64,000 nt of DNA from Terriglobia bacterium. GTDB taxonomy: Bacteria; Acidobacteriota; Terriglobia; Terriglobales; Acidobacteriaceae. Positions 1-11,400 of this stretch are shown piece by piece (the first letter of the stretch is position 1; every line of letters begins with the position of its first letter). The notes under the pieces are model-generated. The model worked only from the letters and a program-made list of their open reading frames with translations. It made no database searches and was not told where the DNA came from. The stretch lies in the NCBI GenBank assembly GCA_020072585.1, contig JAIQGL010000024.1, positions 1 through 64,000 of the forward strand, read 5' to 3'. The translations under genes were made by a program, and so were the position numbers.

Positions 1-240
1 CTTCCCCGAACCCCAACCCCCTGCTGGAGAACACCGAGCGTGCACTATGACACTGCGGACTGTCTCAGATCAGGGGTTCACCGTTCTCAATCACGTCTGT
101 GGGATAAATTTCCTGTCTCACCTCAGGGGTGCACCTCATGCACCTCAGAACTTACGCCAATCTGGGATGCCTTGGGATGTCCCCCTCGCAAACCCACGCC
201 AATCTGGGACGGGTATCGAGGGGGAGGGGCGAAGATCCGG

Positions 241-274
241 TGATCGCGCGTGATCGGGTGATCGCACGTGATCG
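241..274. repeat. Short direct repeat cluster, 4 x TGATCG (GTGATCGCGCGTGATCGGGTGATCGCACGTGATCG), upstream of metH
   Basis: Read directly: TGATCG at 241, 251, 259 and 269. Confidence 0.7.
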
Positions 275-453
275 AAAAGCCAAAGGCCTTATCGCAGATG
301 ATTGCGGAACACGCGGTTGGTGATTCGGAAAACCCTGAAACCATACCGTTCAAGATGCTGATTGCCCCAATTAAGGTGAATTAGTCGAGTAAGAGGAAAT
401 ACGTAAGTAGAATACTAAAAGCGGGAACCCGGAAGGGTCTCGACTAGAAGACC

Positions 454-3400
454 ATGAAACCATTCCTTGAGACAGTTCGCGAACGGGTCGTCATCTATGA
501 CGGCGCGATGGGTACGGAGATACAGGAACGGCATCCTTCCATGGATGACTTCTGGGGCAAGGAAAACTGCTCTGAAGTGCTGGTCCTGAGCCGGCCTGAC
601 ATTATTAAGGACATTCACGCCGCATACTTCAAGGCCGGGGCCGACGTGGTTGAGACCAACACGTTTGGCGGCACACGCATTGTGCTGGGCGAGTTTGACC
701 TGGCAGACAAAGTCCATGAGATCAACAAGCGCGCAGCCGAACTGGCTTGCGAGGTAGCGCGGGATTTTTCCGGCAATGGCAAGCCGCGCTATGTTGCGGG
801 GTCGATGGGGCCGGGCACCAAGCTGCCTTCGCTGGGACAGATCAGCTATGACGACATGTTCCAGGCGTATCTGGAGCAGTCACTGGGTTTGATCGACGGC
901 GGAGTGGACATTCTGCTGATCGAGACCTGCCAGGACATTCTCCAGACCAAGATTTCCGTGGCTGCGGCATTTGAAGCCATGAGGCAGAGGGGCAAACGTA
1001 TCCCTGTGCAGGCGCAGGTGACTTTGCAGGAATCCGGCACGATGTTGCTGGGCACGGAGATTGGCGCGGCTGAAACCGCGCTTGAGCCTTTTGACTGCGA
1101 AATTCTGGGTCTGAACTGCGCGACCGGTCCCAAAGAGATGAATGACGCGGTGCGCTACCTGGCGCACAATGCGCCGCAGGAGATTTCCGTCCTGCCCAAC
1201 GCCGGGTTGCCGGAGAACGTTGGCGGCGTTGCCCACTATCGGCTTACACCGCCGGTATTGGCGGAGTACCACAAGAAATTCATCACCGAATATGGCGTCC
1301 GCATTGTGGGCGGATGCTGCGGTACAACGCCGGTCCACATCAAGGCCGTGGCCGATCTCTGCGCGAACCTGGAGCCGGCAAAACGCAACGTGCAGATCAC
1401 CCCCGCAGCATCAAGCGCCTATAGCACGGTGCCGCTGGATCTTGATCCCAAGCCGCTGATCGTGGCGGAAGAGATGAACACCACCACGCGGGTGGAGCAT
1501 TTCAAGAACATGGTCCGTGAAGGAAAGTATGACGACATTCTGGCGCTGGCCAAGAAGCTGGTGGCGGAAGGGTCACACATGCTGGACCTGTGCTGCGCCA
1601 TTGTGGGCGAGGACGAGAAGGGCTACATGAGCACGATTCTGGAGCGTGTGGCTACCCGCGTGCCCGCGCCCATTCTGGTGGATTCAACTGAGGCGGACGT
1701 AATTGAGGAAGCGCTGAAGCGCATTCCGGGCAAAGCCATCATCAATTCCATCAATCTTGAAGACGGCGAAAAGCGCACATCCAAAGTGCTGCCCATGGCC
1801 AAGAAGTACGGCGCAGGGGTGATTGCGCTGACCATTGATGAAGACGGCATGGCGCTGACGGCGGAGAAGAAAGTCGCAGTCGCCAAGAGGATCTTCAAGC
1901 TGGCCACGGAGAAGTACGGGATTCGTCCGACAGACCTGATCTTTGACGCGCTGACGCTTCCGATCTCTACAGGCCAGGATGACTATCGCCTGGCGGGCGT
2001 GGAGACCTTGAACGCTATCAAGGGGATCAAGACGGAGCTGCCTGAGGTAAAGACGATCCTGGGCGTAAGCAATATCTCATTTGGGCTCAACACCTACGCG
2101 CGGCGCGTGCTGAACAGCGTGTTCATGAAGGAAGCGGTGGATTACGGGCTGGATATGGCGATTGTGAACTACGCCAAAATCTATCCTTTATATAAGATCC
2201 CCCAGGTTGAGGTGGACCTGGCGCGGAAGCTGATCTACTTTGACAAATCCGCGGGAGATCCGCTGCAGGTTTATATGCAGCACTTTACCGGGCTGGACAA
2301 GCAGCCGCAGGCGGACGTCGCGCCGCTGGAGTCGCTCTCAGTCGAAGACAAGCTGAAGCGGTGCATCATCAACGGCGAGAAAGCGCTGGGTGACGGTGCG
2401 CAGAAGCAGACGCTGGAGCAGATCCTGGAAGAAGCTTTGCTCAAGTATTCACCGCTGGAAATCATCAACACCGTATTGCTGGACGGCATGAAGACCGTGG
2501 GCGAGCTTTTTGGCGCGCGCAAGATGCAGCTGCCTTCCGTGCTGGATTCGGCGGGCGTGATGAAGCAGGCCGTCGCCTATCTTGAGCCCAAAATGGAGAA
2601 GAAAGAGGGCACCCAAAAGGGAACGCTGGTGCTGGCCACGGTGAAGGGCGATGTCCACGACATTGGCAAGAACCTGGTGGACATTATTCTTACCAACAAC
2701 GGCTACAAGGTAGTGAATCTGGGTATCAAGCAGCCATCGGATTCGATTATTGCCGCGGCGAAACAGCACAATGCGCATGCCATTGGGCTGAGCGGGCTGC
2801 TGGTGAAGTCGACACTGGAAATGAAGTATGTGATCCAGGACCTACAGGCGCAGGCGCTGGATTATCCGGTGATCTGTGGAGGCGCAGCGCTGACGCGGAA
2901 GTATGTTGAAGATGATCTGCGGCGCGAATACGCAAACTCAGTGTTTTACGCTGACGACGCTTTTACCGGTCTGCACCTGATGGACGATTTGACTTCAACC
3001 AACGGAGCGCGGGAAAAAACGCTGGAAGAAGGACGCAAGGTCAAGGAGTTCGCCAAGACCACGGCGATTGCCGGTGGTGAGAGTTCCACAAGCACAGAGC
3101 GGTCGCCCGTGGTGCTGCCACCGCCGAACATTCCCGTACCGCCGTTCTACGGCGTGCGTGTGCGCAAAGACTTTGATCTGAACGAAGTCTTCAAGTACAT
3201 CAACCACACGGCGCTGTTCAAGAACCAATGGCAGTTAAAGACAGCGTCGCAGGCGGATTATCTGCGCCTGGTGGAAGAAAAGTATGTTCCGGTGCTGGCT
3301 GAGCTACAGAGAGAAGTGGTGGCCAAGGGCTGGTTTGAGCCCAAGGTGGTGTATGGCTACTATGGCTGCTATTCCGAAGGCAATGATGTGCTACTTTTCG

Positions 3401-3921
3401 ACCTGCCGGAGACAAGGAACGTAATCCAGCGGTTTACATTTCCGCGGCAGCGTGAAGGGCGGAAACTTTCCATCGCCGACTTCTTCGTGCCGAAGGACGC
3501 GGGCAAATTTGATGTGATCGGGCTTTCAGTGGTCACAATCGGTGAGCGCGCTTCAGAGGAAACCAAGAAGCTCTTTGATGCCGGCGAGTTCACCAAGTAT
3601 CTCTACCTGCATGGGCTGAGCGTGGAAACGGCGGAAGCGCTGGCCGAGCTGTTCCACAAACAGGTCCGTGAAGAGCTGGGGATCGCCGGAGAAGATGCGC
3701 CACGCGTTGGAGACCTGTTCCACCAGAAGTACAGAGGTTCTCGCTATTCGTTTGGCTATCCTGCCTGCCCGAACCTGGAAGACCAGACAAAGCTTTTTGC
3801 TCTGCTTAAGCCGGAGGAGAACATCGGCGTGCGCCTGACCAGCGGGTTCCATATGGAGCCGGAACAGTCGACGTCGGCGATTATCGTGCACCATCCGCAG
3901 GCAAAGTATTTTGTGGTGTAA
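454..3921 (+). CDS. metH: Cobalamin-dependent methionine synthase
   Basis: 1155 aa. N-terminal homocysteine-binding domain (YDGAMGTEIQ, GGCCGTTP), pterin-binding domain (LILVDSTEADVIEEAL), B12-binding motif DVHDIGKN and C-terminal activation domain. Confidence 0.96.
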   Translation: MKPFLETVRERVVIYDGAMGTEIQERHPSMDDFWGKENCSEVLVLSRPDIIKDIHAAYFKAGADVVETNTFGGTRIVLGEFDLADKVHEINKRAAELACEVARDFSGNGKPRYVAGSMGPGTKLPSLGQISYDDMFQAYLEQSLGLIDGGVDILLIETCQDILQTKISVAAAFEAMRQRGKRIPVQAQVTLQESGTMLLGTEIGAAETALEPFDCEILGLNCATGPKEMNDAVRYLAHNAPQEISVLPNAGLPENVGGVAHYRLTPPVLAEYHKKFITEYGVRIVGGCCGTTPVHIKAVADLCANLEPAKRNVQITPAASSAYSTVPLDLDPKPLIVAEEMNTTTRVEHFKNMVREGKYDDILALAKKLVAEGSHMLDLCCAIVGEDEKGYMSTILERVATRVPAPILVDSTEADVIEEALKRIPGKAIINSINLEDGEKRTSKVLPMAKKYGAGVIALTIDEDGMALTAEKKVAVAKRIFKLATEKYGIRPTDLIFDALTLPISTGQDDYRLAGVETLNAIKGIKTELPEVKTILGVSNISFGLNTYARRVLNSVFMKEAVDYGLDMAIVNYAKIYPLYKIPQVEVDLARKLIYFDKSAGDPLQVYMQHFTGLDKQPQADVAPLESLSVEDKLKRCIINGEKALGDGAQKQTLEQILEEALLKYSPLEIINTVLLDGMKTVGELFGARKMQLPSVLDSAGVMKQAVAYLEPKMEKKEGTQKGTLVLATVKGDVHDIGKNLVDIILTNNGYKVVNLGIKQPSDSIIAAAKQHNAHAIGLSGLLVKSTLEMKYVIQDLQAQALDYPVICGGAALTRKYVEDDLRREYANSVFYADDAFTGLHLMDDLTSTNGAREKTLEEGRKVKEFAKTTAIAGGESSTSTERSPVVLPPPNIPVPPFYGVRVRKDFDLNEVFKYINHTALFKNQWQLKTASQADYLRLVEEKYVPVLAELQREVVAKGWFEPKVVYGYYGCYSEGNDVLLFDLPETRNVIQRFTFPRQREGRKLSIADFFVPKDAGKFDVIGLSVVTIGERASEETKKLFDAGEFTKYLYLHGLSVETAEALAELFHKQVREELGIAGEDAPRVGDLFHQKYRGSRYSFGYPACPNLEDQTKLFALLKPEENIGVRLTSGFHMEPEQSTSAIIVHHPQAKYFVV

Positions 3922-4142
3922 AAACTCGTGTCAGTGACGACACGGGTGTCTACGATTTGACACGCGGAATCTGCATTTAGCTCGCGAACTCTGCGCCATT
4001 TGCGGTACCTGCACTGGCCGCGCGCTTGCAAGTTGCAAGCGCGGAGCAGCACATGAGCAACACAGCGGAGACGAAAGCAAAAATTCTTTCTAAGCTTGGC
4101 TTGCAAGACACGTTGAGATGTATAGTCTCATTTTCAGCCAAG

Positions 4143-6065
4143 ATGAAAATTCTCTCCCGATTTAAGTGGCGCTACGCGATTGCCGCCGTTGTGCTCGTTG
4201 CTCTGGGCAGCGCTGGTTTGGTATTTTGGCGTGCACAGCGTGCCTTGCGGACTGCCACGGCGGAAGTGCATTCACAAGAGACGCTGCGCTTTTCGATCCG
4301 CAACCTTACTCCAGTAAGCAGTAGTTTCGAATGGATCAATGCTCCAGAGGCGTTTACAGGAGCGACCGTCTTTAAAGGCGAGTTTTACCTCTGTGGCGCA
4401 TCCGGCCTGTTTCGTTATGACAGCCAAGGAACGCAGCTCAAACACTATCGTCCGGGACAAGACCTGCCTTCTACGCCGCTGCTGCGGATGTCCACCGGCG
4501 TATTAAAGGACGCGAAAGAACCCGAACTGCTGATTGCCACGCTTTCAGAAGGCGTGTTGGCGTTCAATGGAACCGCCTTCCGCCAGCTATTTCCCGCAGA
4601 TGCTGATGCAAGGTCGATTACTTCACTGCTGCCGCTCAGCTCCGGGCAGTTGCTGATTGGAACGCGCAAACGCGGTGTGCTGGCCTATGACGGCCATTCA
4701 CTCCAGAGCTTCCATCCGGCATTAGCGGGCTTGCATGTTACCGAGCTTGCTGGCAGTGAAAGTGACCTCTGGGTTGGCACACAGGACCAGGGAGTTGTGC
4801 ACTTGCAGGCCGGACGCGCGGAGACTTTCGCGGAAGCGCAAGGCATGCCTGACGCGCAGGTCTTCTCCATCGCGCTGGTCAATGACAAAGTTTATGCCGG
4901 CACAGCGGTCGGCATTGCCGAGTTTGACGGCGGACGGTTTGTTCGCGTGCTGGCGCCTGGGGCCTTTGCCCGAACGCTCTATACGAACGGCATAACGCTG
5001 CTTTCCGGCGGAAGTGGAGATGGCATCCTGGAGATTGACCCCCAGCCAAAACGCATGCAGGGGCTTCTTCATCCGGCCACACGCTCCATGTCTGACGTGC
5101 AACAGATTTTTGCCGAGGGAAGCACGCTCTATGTGGTCACGCGGAAGGCACTCTACCAGAAAGAAGGCCAGCGTGGCGGCTGGCGGCGCGTTCTCACCTC
5201 TGCGGACGGGACACTGGCGGACCGCAATATCTCTGCGCTTGCCTTTGACGGCGCTGACCAGCTTTGGGTTGGATATTTTGACCGCGGCCTTGATCTTTTT
5301 GAGCCCAGTCTCCGTAACGCCATCCATATAGAAGACGACAATGTTTTCTGCGTCAATCGTATTTTGCCCAACGCGGCCGCGGGAACTGTTGCCGTAGCCA
5401 CTGCGAACGGTCTGGTCATGTTTGATCACTCTGGACAGAAGCGGCAGGTCCTTGGCCGTGCTGACGGGTTGCTTGCCGACCATGTGACGGACGCCGCTCT
5501 TTACGGCAGCGGCATGGTGCTGGCCACGCCCGCGGGGCTCACGTTTCTGGATTCAGCTGGCCCGCGCAGCCTTTACGCTTTTCACGGCCTGGTCAACAAT
5601 CATGTGTATTCCGTCGGAGCAGCGGGGAAGGAAGTGGTTGCCGGGACGCTCGGCGGAATCTCCGTGCTGGAAAATGAAAATGTGGCCGCCAATTACACTG
5701 TGGCTACTCGCGGACTCACACACAACTGGATCTCCGCAATCGCGCGCACCGGTGATGATTGGATCGTCGGCACCTATGGTGGAGGAATTGTGCGCCTGCT
5801 GGCCAACGGACGCTTTGAGCCCTTTGATGTCGCGACTGGAAAATTTGAAGTCTATCCTAACGCCATGCTCGCCACTGAGCAGCACGTGCTGGCGGGAACG
5901 CTGAACAAAGGTCTTTATATCTACAATCGCGGTACGAACCACTGGAGCGTAATCACGGATGGATTGCCATCCCGCACCGTGACCGCGCTTGCTGCAGGTA
6001 AGGGATTCATTTACGTAGGCACAGACAATGGTCTGGTGCGGATTCCGGAGCAAAATCTGCCATGA
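4143..6065 (+). CDS. Membrane-anchored beta-propeller (two-component-regulator-propeller-like repeats) protein
   Basis: ORF 4026..6065. Internal ATG at 4143 precedes an N-terminal TM helix (WRYAIAAVVLVALGSAGLVFW). Repeated motifs such as LWVGTQDQGVVHL, LWVGYFDRGLDLF, IVGTYGGGIVRL, IYVGTDNGLVRI. Confidence 0.75.
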   Translation: MKILSRFKWRYAIAAVVLVALGSAGLVFWRAQRALRTATAEVHSQETLRFSIRNLTPVSSSFEWINAPEAFTGATVFKGEFYLCGASGLFRYDSQGTQLKHYRPGQDLPSTPLLRMSTGVLKDAKEPELLIATLSEGVLAFNGTAFRQLFPADADARSITSLLPLSSGQLLIGTRKRGVLAYDGHSLQSFHPALAGLHVTELAGSESDLWVGTQDQGVVHLQAGRAETFAEAQGMPDAQVFSIALVNDKVYAGTAVGIAEFDGGRFVRVLAPGAFARTLYTNGITLLSGGSGDGILEIDPQPKRMQGLLHPATRSMSDVQQIFAEGSTLYVVTRKALYQKEGQRGGWRRVLTSADGTLADRNISALAFDGADQLWVGYFDRGLDLFEPSLRNAIHIEDDNVFCVNRILPNAAAGTVAVATANGLVMFDHSGQKRQVLGRADGLLADHVTDAALYGSGMVLATPAGLTFLDSAGPRSLYAFHGLVNNHVYSVGAAGKEVVAGTLGGISVLENENVAANYTVATRGLTHNWISAIARTGDDWIVGTYGGGIVRLLANGRFEPFDVATGKFEVYPNAMLATEQHVLAGTLNKGLYIYNRGTNHWSVITDGLPSRTVTALAAGKGFIYVGTDNGLVRIPEQNLP

Positions 6066-8437
6066 AACGGCTGCTTAAACTTCTGGTTGTTCTGTGCGCG
6101 CTGGCATCCATCACCTGGGGCGATGCCGGCGTCCTTATCCCGCGCGATAAAGCGCAGCCCGATCCGGCGGTCCTCTCGCTGGAGGAGATGGAGATCACCA
6201 TCCGCATTGATAACTCTGATGCGCGGATCTTTGTGAAGCAGATATTTGCCAATCACACCAGCGGCATTCAGGAAGGAAACTACGTCTTTGCGCTCAACAG
6301 CCACTCCGTGGTTTCTGATTTTGCTACATGGGATGGTCCGGTACGCATTCCCGCGGTGATTCTTGAACGCAAACGCGCGGAAGAAATTTATAACGAGCTC
6401 AAGCAGCAGTCGATTGATCCCGGTCTGCTACAAATGGGCGAGCGCACTGCCAGTGAAGCGCGCCACACCTCCACCTTCAGCGCCAGGATCGTACCCATTC
6501 CGGCATTCGGTACCAAGCGCCTTGAATTTGAATATCACGAAAGTATCCCAGTGGAAGGCTTCAAGTCATATTTCGGGATTGGATTGAAGCCAGAGGCGTA
6601 TCACTCCCAGACAGCACGCCATTTGATCATCCATTTTGAGTTGCGGTCAGAGCACCCGATTCATGATTTCAAGCTCGGCAGCGCGCTCTATCCTTTGAAA
6701 ATCAGCCAGCAGAATGCGCACCTGGTAACGGGCGAATTTGCGGGTGACAATGTGGCCCTCACGCAGGATTTCAGCGTCCAGTATGAACTGGACCAGGCCG
6801 CCGGCGATTCACTGCATGTGCTCACCTATCGCAATCCTGACTCCGGCCAGCCCGACCCAACAGAGATGTCGCCGCAGCGCAGCACGGATGAGCCGGGCTT
6901 CGCCGAGGTGGAAGCGTTGCTTGCAAACAAGAAAGCTGCTGCCGCCGCTGGACCGCAGACACGTCCACCCCACAACGTAATTGTGCTCTTTGACAACTCT
7001 CTTTCCATGCAGTGGGACAAACTGGAGCGCAGCTATGAAGCCATGCAGAAAGTTTTGCACTCACTCTCCGGCGATGACCATTTCAATCTGCTGATGTTCA
7101 ATAGCAAAGTGACTGCCTTCCAGCCAGCCATGAGCGGTGCTGCTCCGGTGAGTTTGCAGAAGGTGACGGATTTCGTCCGCAACAGCCGGTTGCGCGGCGG
7201 CACCGATCTACAGCGGGCCCTGGAGGCAGGACTGGCACAGTGCGCGCCGGGTTCGGCGAACAACTATCTCGTTCTCTTGACCGATGGCGCCGCCACTCGG
7301 GGCCCGATCCTAAGCGGCAAACTTTCCGCCTGGTACGCAGAAAAATGGAAGTCCCTTCCGGATGCCAGCCGGCCTAAGCTGTTCGTCTTTGCCGTGGGTG
7401 ACGATGCCAACCTGCCTCTGCTCCGCCTGCTCACTCGCAATGATGGTCTTTTGGAAAACGTTCTTTCCACGGAGCCGACTGAGTTCAAGCTGAATGCATT
7501 CATCGCCAAGATGAATATGAATCCCATCGGCCAGCTTGGGCTCACTGTGTCGCCGCAACCGGCGCTCGACCTTGTTTATCCTTTGCAGGACACATCGTTC
7601 GCCGGTTCCATGGCTTCATGGGTCGGGCAATACAAGACCGCGCAGAAGGGTGTGAGCTTTGATGTCCGCGGTGTCCGCGATGGTGACGCTTTCAGCATTC
7701 ATGGTTCTGCTGATCTGCCGCAGAAATCTCTTGAGCATGACCAGCTGCCTCGACTCTGGGCCAAGGCAAGGGTTGACGCGTTGCTGGAGAAAATTGAGCG
7801 CGAAGGCGAAGACAAAGCCAGCATCGATGAAATTATCCGCCTGGCGCGCAAATACAAATTCGTTACGCCTTACACTTCATTCCTGGCTGTGCCTCGCGCC
7901 CTGCTCCGCCCGCGCGTGATCCGTCCCGGTGATCCGGTGATCCGTGTGCGTACAGATCCATCCATCGTCTCCGTGGTCGCGCTCTTTCCTTTCGGGCTGA
8001 CCAAGCCTCTGCGCTATCTGGGCAAAGAAGATATCTGGCAGACGCGCTTCCTCGCGCCGGTAGACATGGAAGATGGCACGCACACGGTCCGTCTGGTGCT
8101 GCGTGACCGTAATGGCGCTACGTACCGCGAGGCCAAGACGTTTGTTATCGCCAGCAAGCCGCCAATGCTAAAGATCATTCTTGCTCGAAAGCAGTTCAGA
8201 AAGGGCGAGGCGATTCAATTGAGGGTTCATGCTTCGTCCAGCACGCGTACTTTGCTGGCACAACTTGAGGGCGCGGCGCCGGTGAGCCTGCGCTGGAACC
8301 CTGATGAGTCAGCGAGCACGGGTGAGATCACGGTGCCTGGAGAAATGTCCCCTGGCCGCTACCGCTTGACGGTAACGGCGGAAGATATTGCACACAACAT
8401 TGGCGCGCAGGAGGTGCAAATTGAAATTATCCCGTAA
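6062..8437 (+). CDS. VIT domain + von Willebrand factor A domain secreted protein
   Basis: 791 aa. Signal peptide; VIT-like region (FVKQIFANHTSGIQEGNYVFALNSHSVVSDFATW); MIDAS-like DNSLSMQ with LLTDGAA. ATGA overlap with the upstream gene. Confidence 0.85.
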   Translation: MKRLLKLLVVLCALASITWGDAGVLIPRDKAQPDPAVLSLEEMEITIRIDNSDARIFVKQIFANHTSGIQEGNYVFALNSHSVVSDFATWDGPVRIPAVILERKRAEEIYNELKQQSIDPGLLQMGERTASEARHTSTFSARIVPIPAFGTKRLEFEYHESIPVEGFKSYFGIGLKPEAYHSQTARHLIIHFELRSEHPIHDFKLGSALYPLKISQQNAHLVTGEFAGDNVALTQDFSVQYELDQAAGDSLHVLTYRNPDSGQPDPTEMSPQRSTDEPGFAEVEALLANKKAAAAAGPQTRPPHNVIVLFDNSLSMQWDKLERSYEAMQKVLHSLSGDDHFNLLMFNSKVTAFQPAMSGAAPVSLQKVTDFVRNSRLRGGTDLQRALEAGLAQCAPGSANNYLVLLTDGAATRGPILSGKLSAWYAEKWKSLPDASRPKLFVFAVGDDANLPLLRLLTRNDGLLENVLSTEPTEFKLNAFIAKMNMNPIGQLGLTVSPQPALDLVYPLQDTSFAGSMASWVGQYKTAQKGVSFDVRGVRDGDAFSIHGSADLPQKSLEHDQLPRLWAKARVDALLEKIEREGEDKASIDEIIRLARKYKFVTPYTSFLAVPRALLRPRVIRPGDPVIRVRTDPSIVSVVALFPFGLTKPLRYLGKEDIWQTRFLAPVDMEDGTHTVRLVLRDRNGATYREAKTFVIASKPPMLKIILARKQFRKGEAIQLRVHASSSTRTLLAQLEGAAPVSLRWNPDESASTGEITVPGEMSPGRYRLTVTAEDIAHNIGAQEVQIEIIP

Positions 8438-11400
8438 AACCCTCGCGAAAGCCTCCTTACTGGTGGTCTGCGTTGCTGCCGGCCTGGTAGCAGCGCGCGC
8501 CGCGATGCCGGAATGGATACAGAACATCGAAGTGCGCTCTCTGGTTGAGGTCGCGATCTTTCGCACCGTTCCTTTGCCCACAGGACCGATTACTATCCGC
8601 CGTCCTCCGGCAGAGTCAGTGCCGGCGCTCGGCGAGCTGGTGAAGCAACATCCGCAGCAGGCCGACCTCTATTCACTGAAAGCTCTGGAAGAAGAACAGA
8701 AACTTGATTTTGCCGCTGCAGAAGCTGACTGGAAGCTCTACCTGCAAAATGCCTCTGACAAAGCTGCGGCGCAGACCGATCTGGCTGACTTCTATCACCG
8801 CCGACATCAGCCGAAAGAAGAAGTGAACGCGCTCTCCGCGGCTGGGCGAATGCCTTCGCCGCCGTCAGAAAGGTTCACCGCCGTCGCTGATCAGCGCGCA
8901 TGGCAGGCGTTTGAGAGGTCATTCCAGGTGATTCAGGCACAGGCGCTTGGGAAGAATGCGTCCATCGATCAGTACAACGCGTGGATTGCGCGCTATCCGC
9001 AGGAGCCTGGACTGTATGGCCGGTATTTCGAATTTCTGCTGAATGAAAAGGATTTCAAGGCTTCAGCCGACCTGATCGCAAAATATCACGCCAGATTTCC
9101 CAACGATGAAATATTTCCCACCAAGGCACGCGCCCTCCTGGCCTATAGGCAGGGATCGGTGGAGGAAGGGCTGGCGGTTTATGAAAAAAACTTCCAACCG
9201 CTGTGGCCTCCTGAGCTGATCACGAACTATTTTGATCTGCTGCGTGAGACGCGCAGCCTGCGCAAATTTCTTGACCAGGCGCATGCGGCTTTGGCCCGCA
9301 ATCCTGACGATCTGAATGCCGCAGTCCGCGTCTTCTATTATCACCAGCAGCAGGGCAATCTTCAGGCGGCGCAGCAGGCGATCACGGAATACCGTCTGCA
9401 AAAAGATTCACGCAATGCCGCGTGGACAACACAGGAGCTTTACACTTTTGCACGGTTGCTGGATGCAGTGCATCTTTATCCAGAGGCCGCGCGCTATTAC
9501 TTTGCGCTTTATAACAGCCCGGGCGCGGATGCGCCGGAAAAAGCACTGGCTGGTCTGGCAAACATTCTGCTGATTGCTCCCGAACAACAGGTCCGCTTCG
9601 GCGCCGGTGATATCTCCATGTACAAAGATATTGCCACCATGGATTCAGGCCCGGGCTATCTGAACGGCATCCTGTCATTGATTCTGAACACCAGCTCGCC
9701 CGCGTATCACTATTCTGAAGAAGAGCAGCGAGCGCTGCCGTATTTTCACCGTTCGCGCACCGCTGAACTTGTGGCGCTCTTTGATGAGCGTTTCCCCAGC
9801 GCTGCTTCGCGCGCTGAATTGCATGCCCGCTTGATTGAAGCTTATGCCGGCTATGGGGAAGATGCGGCGGTACTTAGCGCCGGCAGCGATTTCCTGGCCG
9901 CGTTTCCCTCCGCGCCGCAACGCAACCAGGTTGCCCTGCTCATGGCGGATAGTTATGCCCGCGGCGGCAATACCAAAGCAGAGTTCGCCTTGTATGACAC
10001 TCTGCTACAGGAGCTGGCGCGCAAAGCGGACGGCGTGCCTTTGGGAGAAAGTCAGGAGCCGGTCGGTCGCGTCTATCAGCTCGTTCAGCCGGTAACCCAG
10101 CGCAGCGGCGAGAATGATAGCGATGAGGGTGAGCAGCAATCTCAATCCGCAAGCAGAGGGGCAGACCGCGCGGCATTTTCTGTACAGAAGACGGCCACAC
10201 AATCTCAAGTGAGCGGCCCACGCTCGGCTGAATATCAGCACGTGCTCGATCGCTACATCTCAAGACTGGTATCGCTACGGCAGGTCCCCGCTGCGCTGAC
10301 TGTGTGGCGGCAGGAGCTGGATCGCAATCCAAACGATCCGGGCCTTTATGAGAAGTTTGCCGCTTTTCTAGAAAGCAATCAGCTGGGCACGGAAGAAGAA
10401 GCCGTGTTCAAGCGTGCAATCCAGCAATTTCAGGGTACAAGCTGGTATCACAAACTGGCGCGCTGGTATCTGAGAAAAAAACGCGACCAGGACCTGGAGA
10501 ACCTCTCGCAACAGGTGCTGAAGATTTTTTCGGGCAGCGATCTTGAGGCGTATCTTCGCGGTGTCTCTGGAATGCCCCAGCAGCTTGATTTGCGCTTCAA
10601 TCAGCTTGCGCATGAACGCTTCCCGCATAACCTGACGTTTGTGCACAACCTGCTGGCGCTTTATCAAAGCAAGCGCTTCTATAACCAGGTGGCGTGGGAG
10701 GGCCTGCTGCGGCAACATTGGTTTGCCGACGAAAATCTGCGCAATCGTTTCTTTGAGTACCTGTCCCGTAACGCCAAGCTTGAGGCGGAATTGCAGAGCC
10801 TGCGCTCTACGGTGGCTGCTAATGCTGATTGGGCGGTGGAGGCCAAGTCAAACCCGGCGAGCGCGCGTTTCATCGGCGAAGCGGAGCTGTGGCGGTCGCA
10901 CTTTGAAGCTGGTGCGCCCGTTATCTGCGCCGTGGCCCGGCAGTATCCGGCGGATGCCGAGTTGGGCGAGCGCGCTTCTTCCGTGTATCGGTCGCTCGCC
11001 TATTTCGATCCAAAAAATACCGGACCGGCCGTGGAGATTGAATCCAACTTATTGCGGTCAGCGCCCGGTGACCGGCAGAGGCTGGCACGCATCGGGGACA
11101 TCTATTCAGACCGTGAGCAGTTTGCCAAAGCCGCGCCGTATTGGAATAAAATGCCTGAAACGGAGCCTGGCCGGGCACAGAGTTACGAAGATGCGGCCAC
11201 GGTTTTCTGGGATTATTACTTTTTTGAGGATGCACTCCGCCTGCTTAACCAGGGGCGAAGCAATCTGCACGACGATACACTCTATAGCTACCAGGTGGGC
11301 GCGATTTATGAAAATAAGCGCGACTTCACGCGCGCGGTGGCGGAGTATGTGAAGGGCGCTTTGGCTGCAGCCCCAAATCCGCAATCCCGGGAGCGCCTGC

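Noticed and set aside
3930-3960. Small hairpin CGTGTC-AGTGAC-GACACG after metH as a terminator
   Set aside because: Only a 6-bp stem and no T-run; too weak to call.
4722-5483. 253-aa minus-strand ORF antisense to the propeller gene
   Set aside because: Shadow ORF in a coding region with strong propeller repeats on the other strand.
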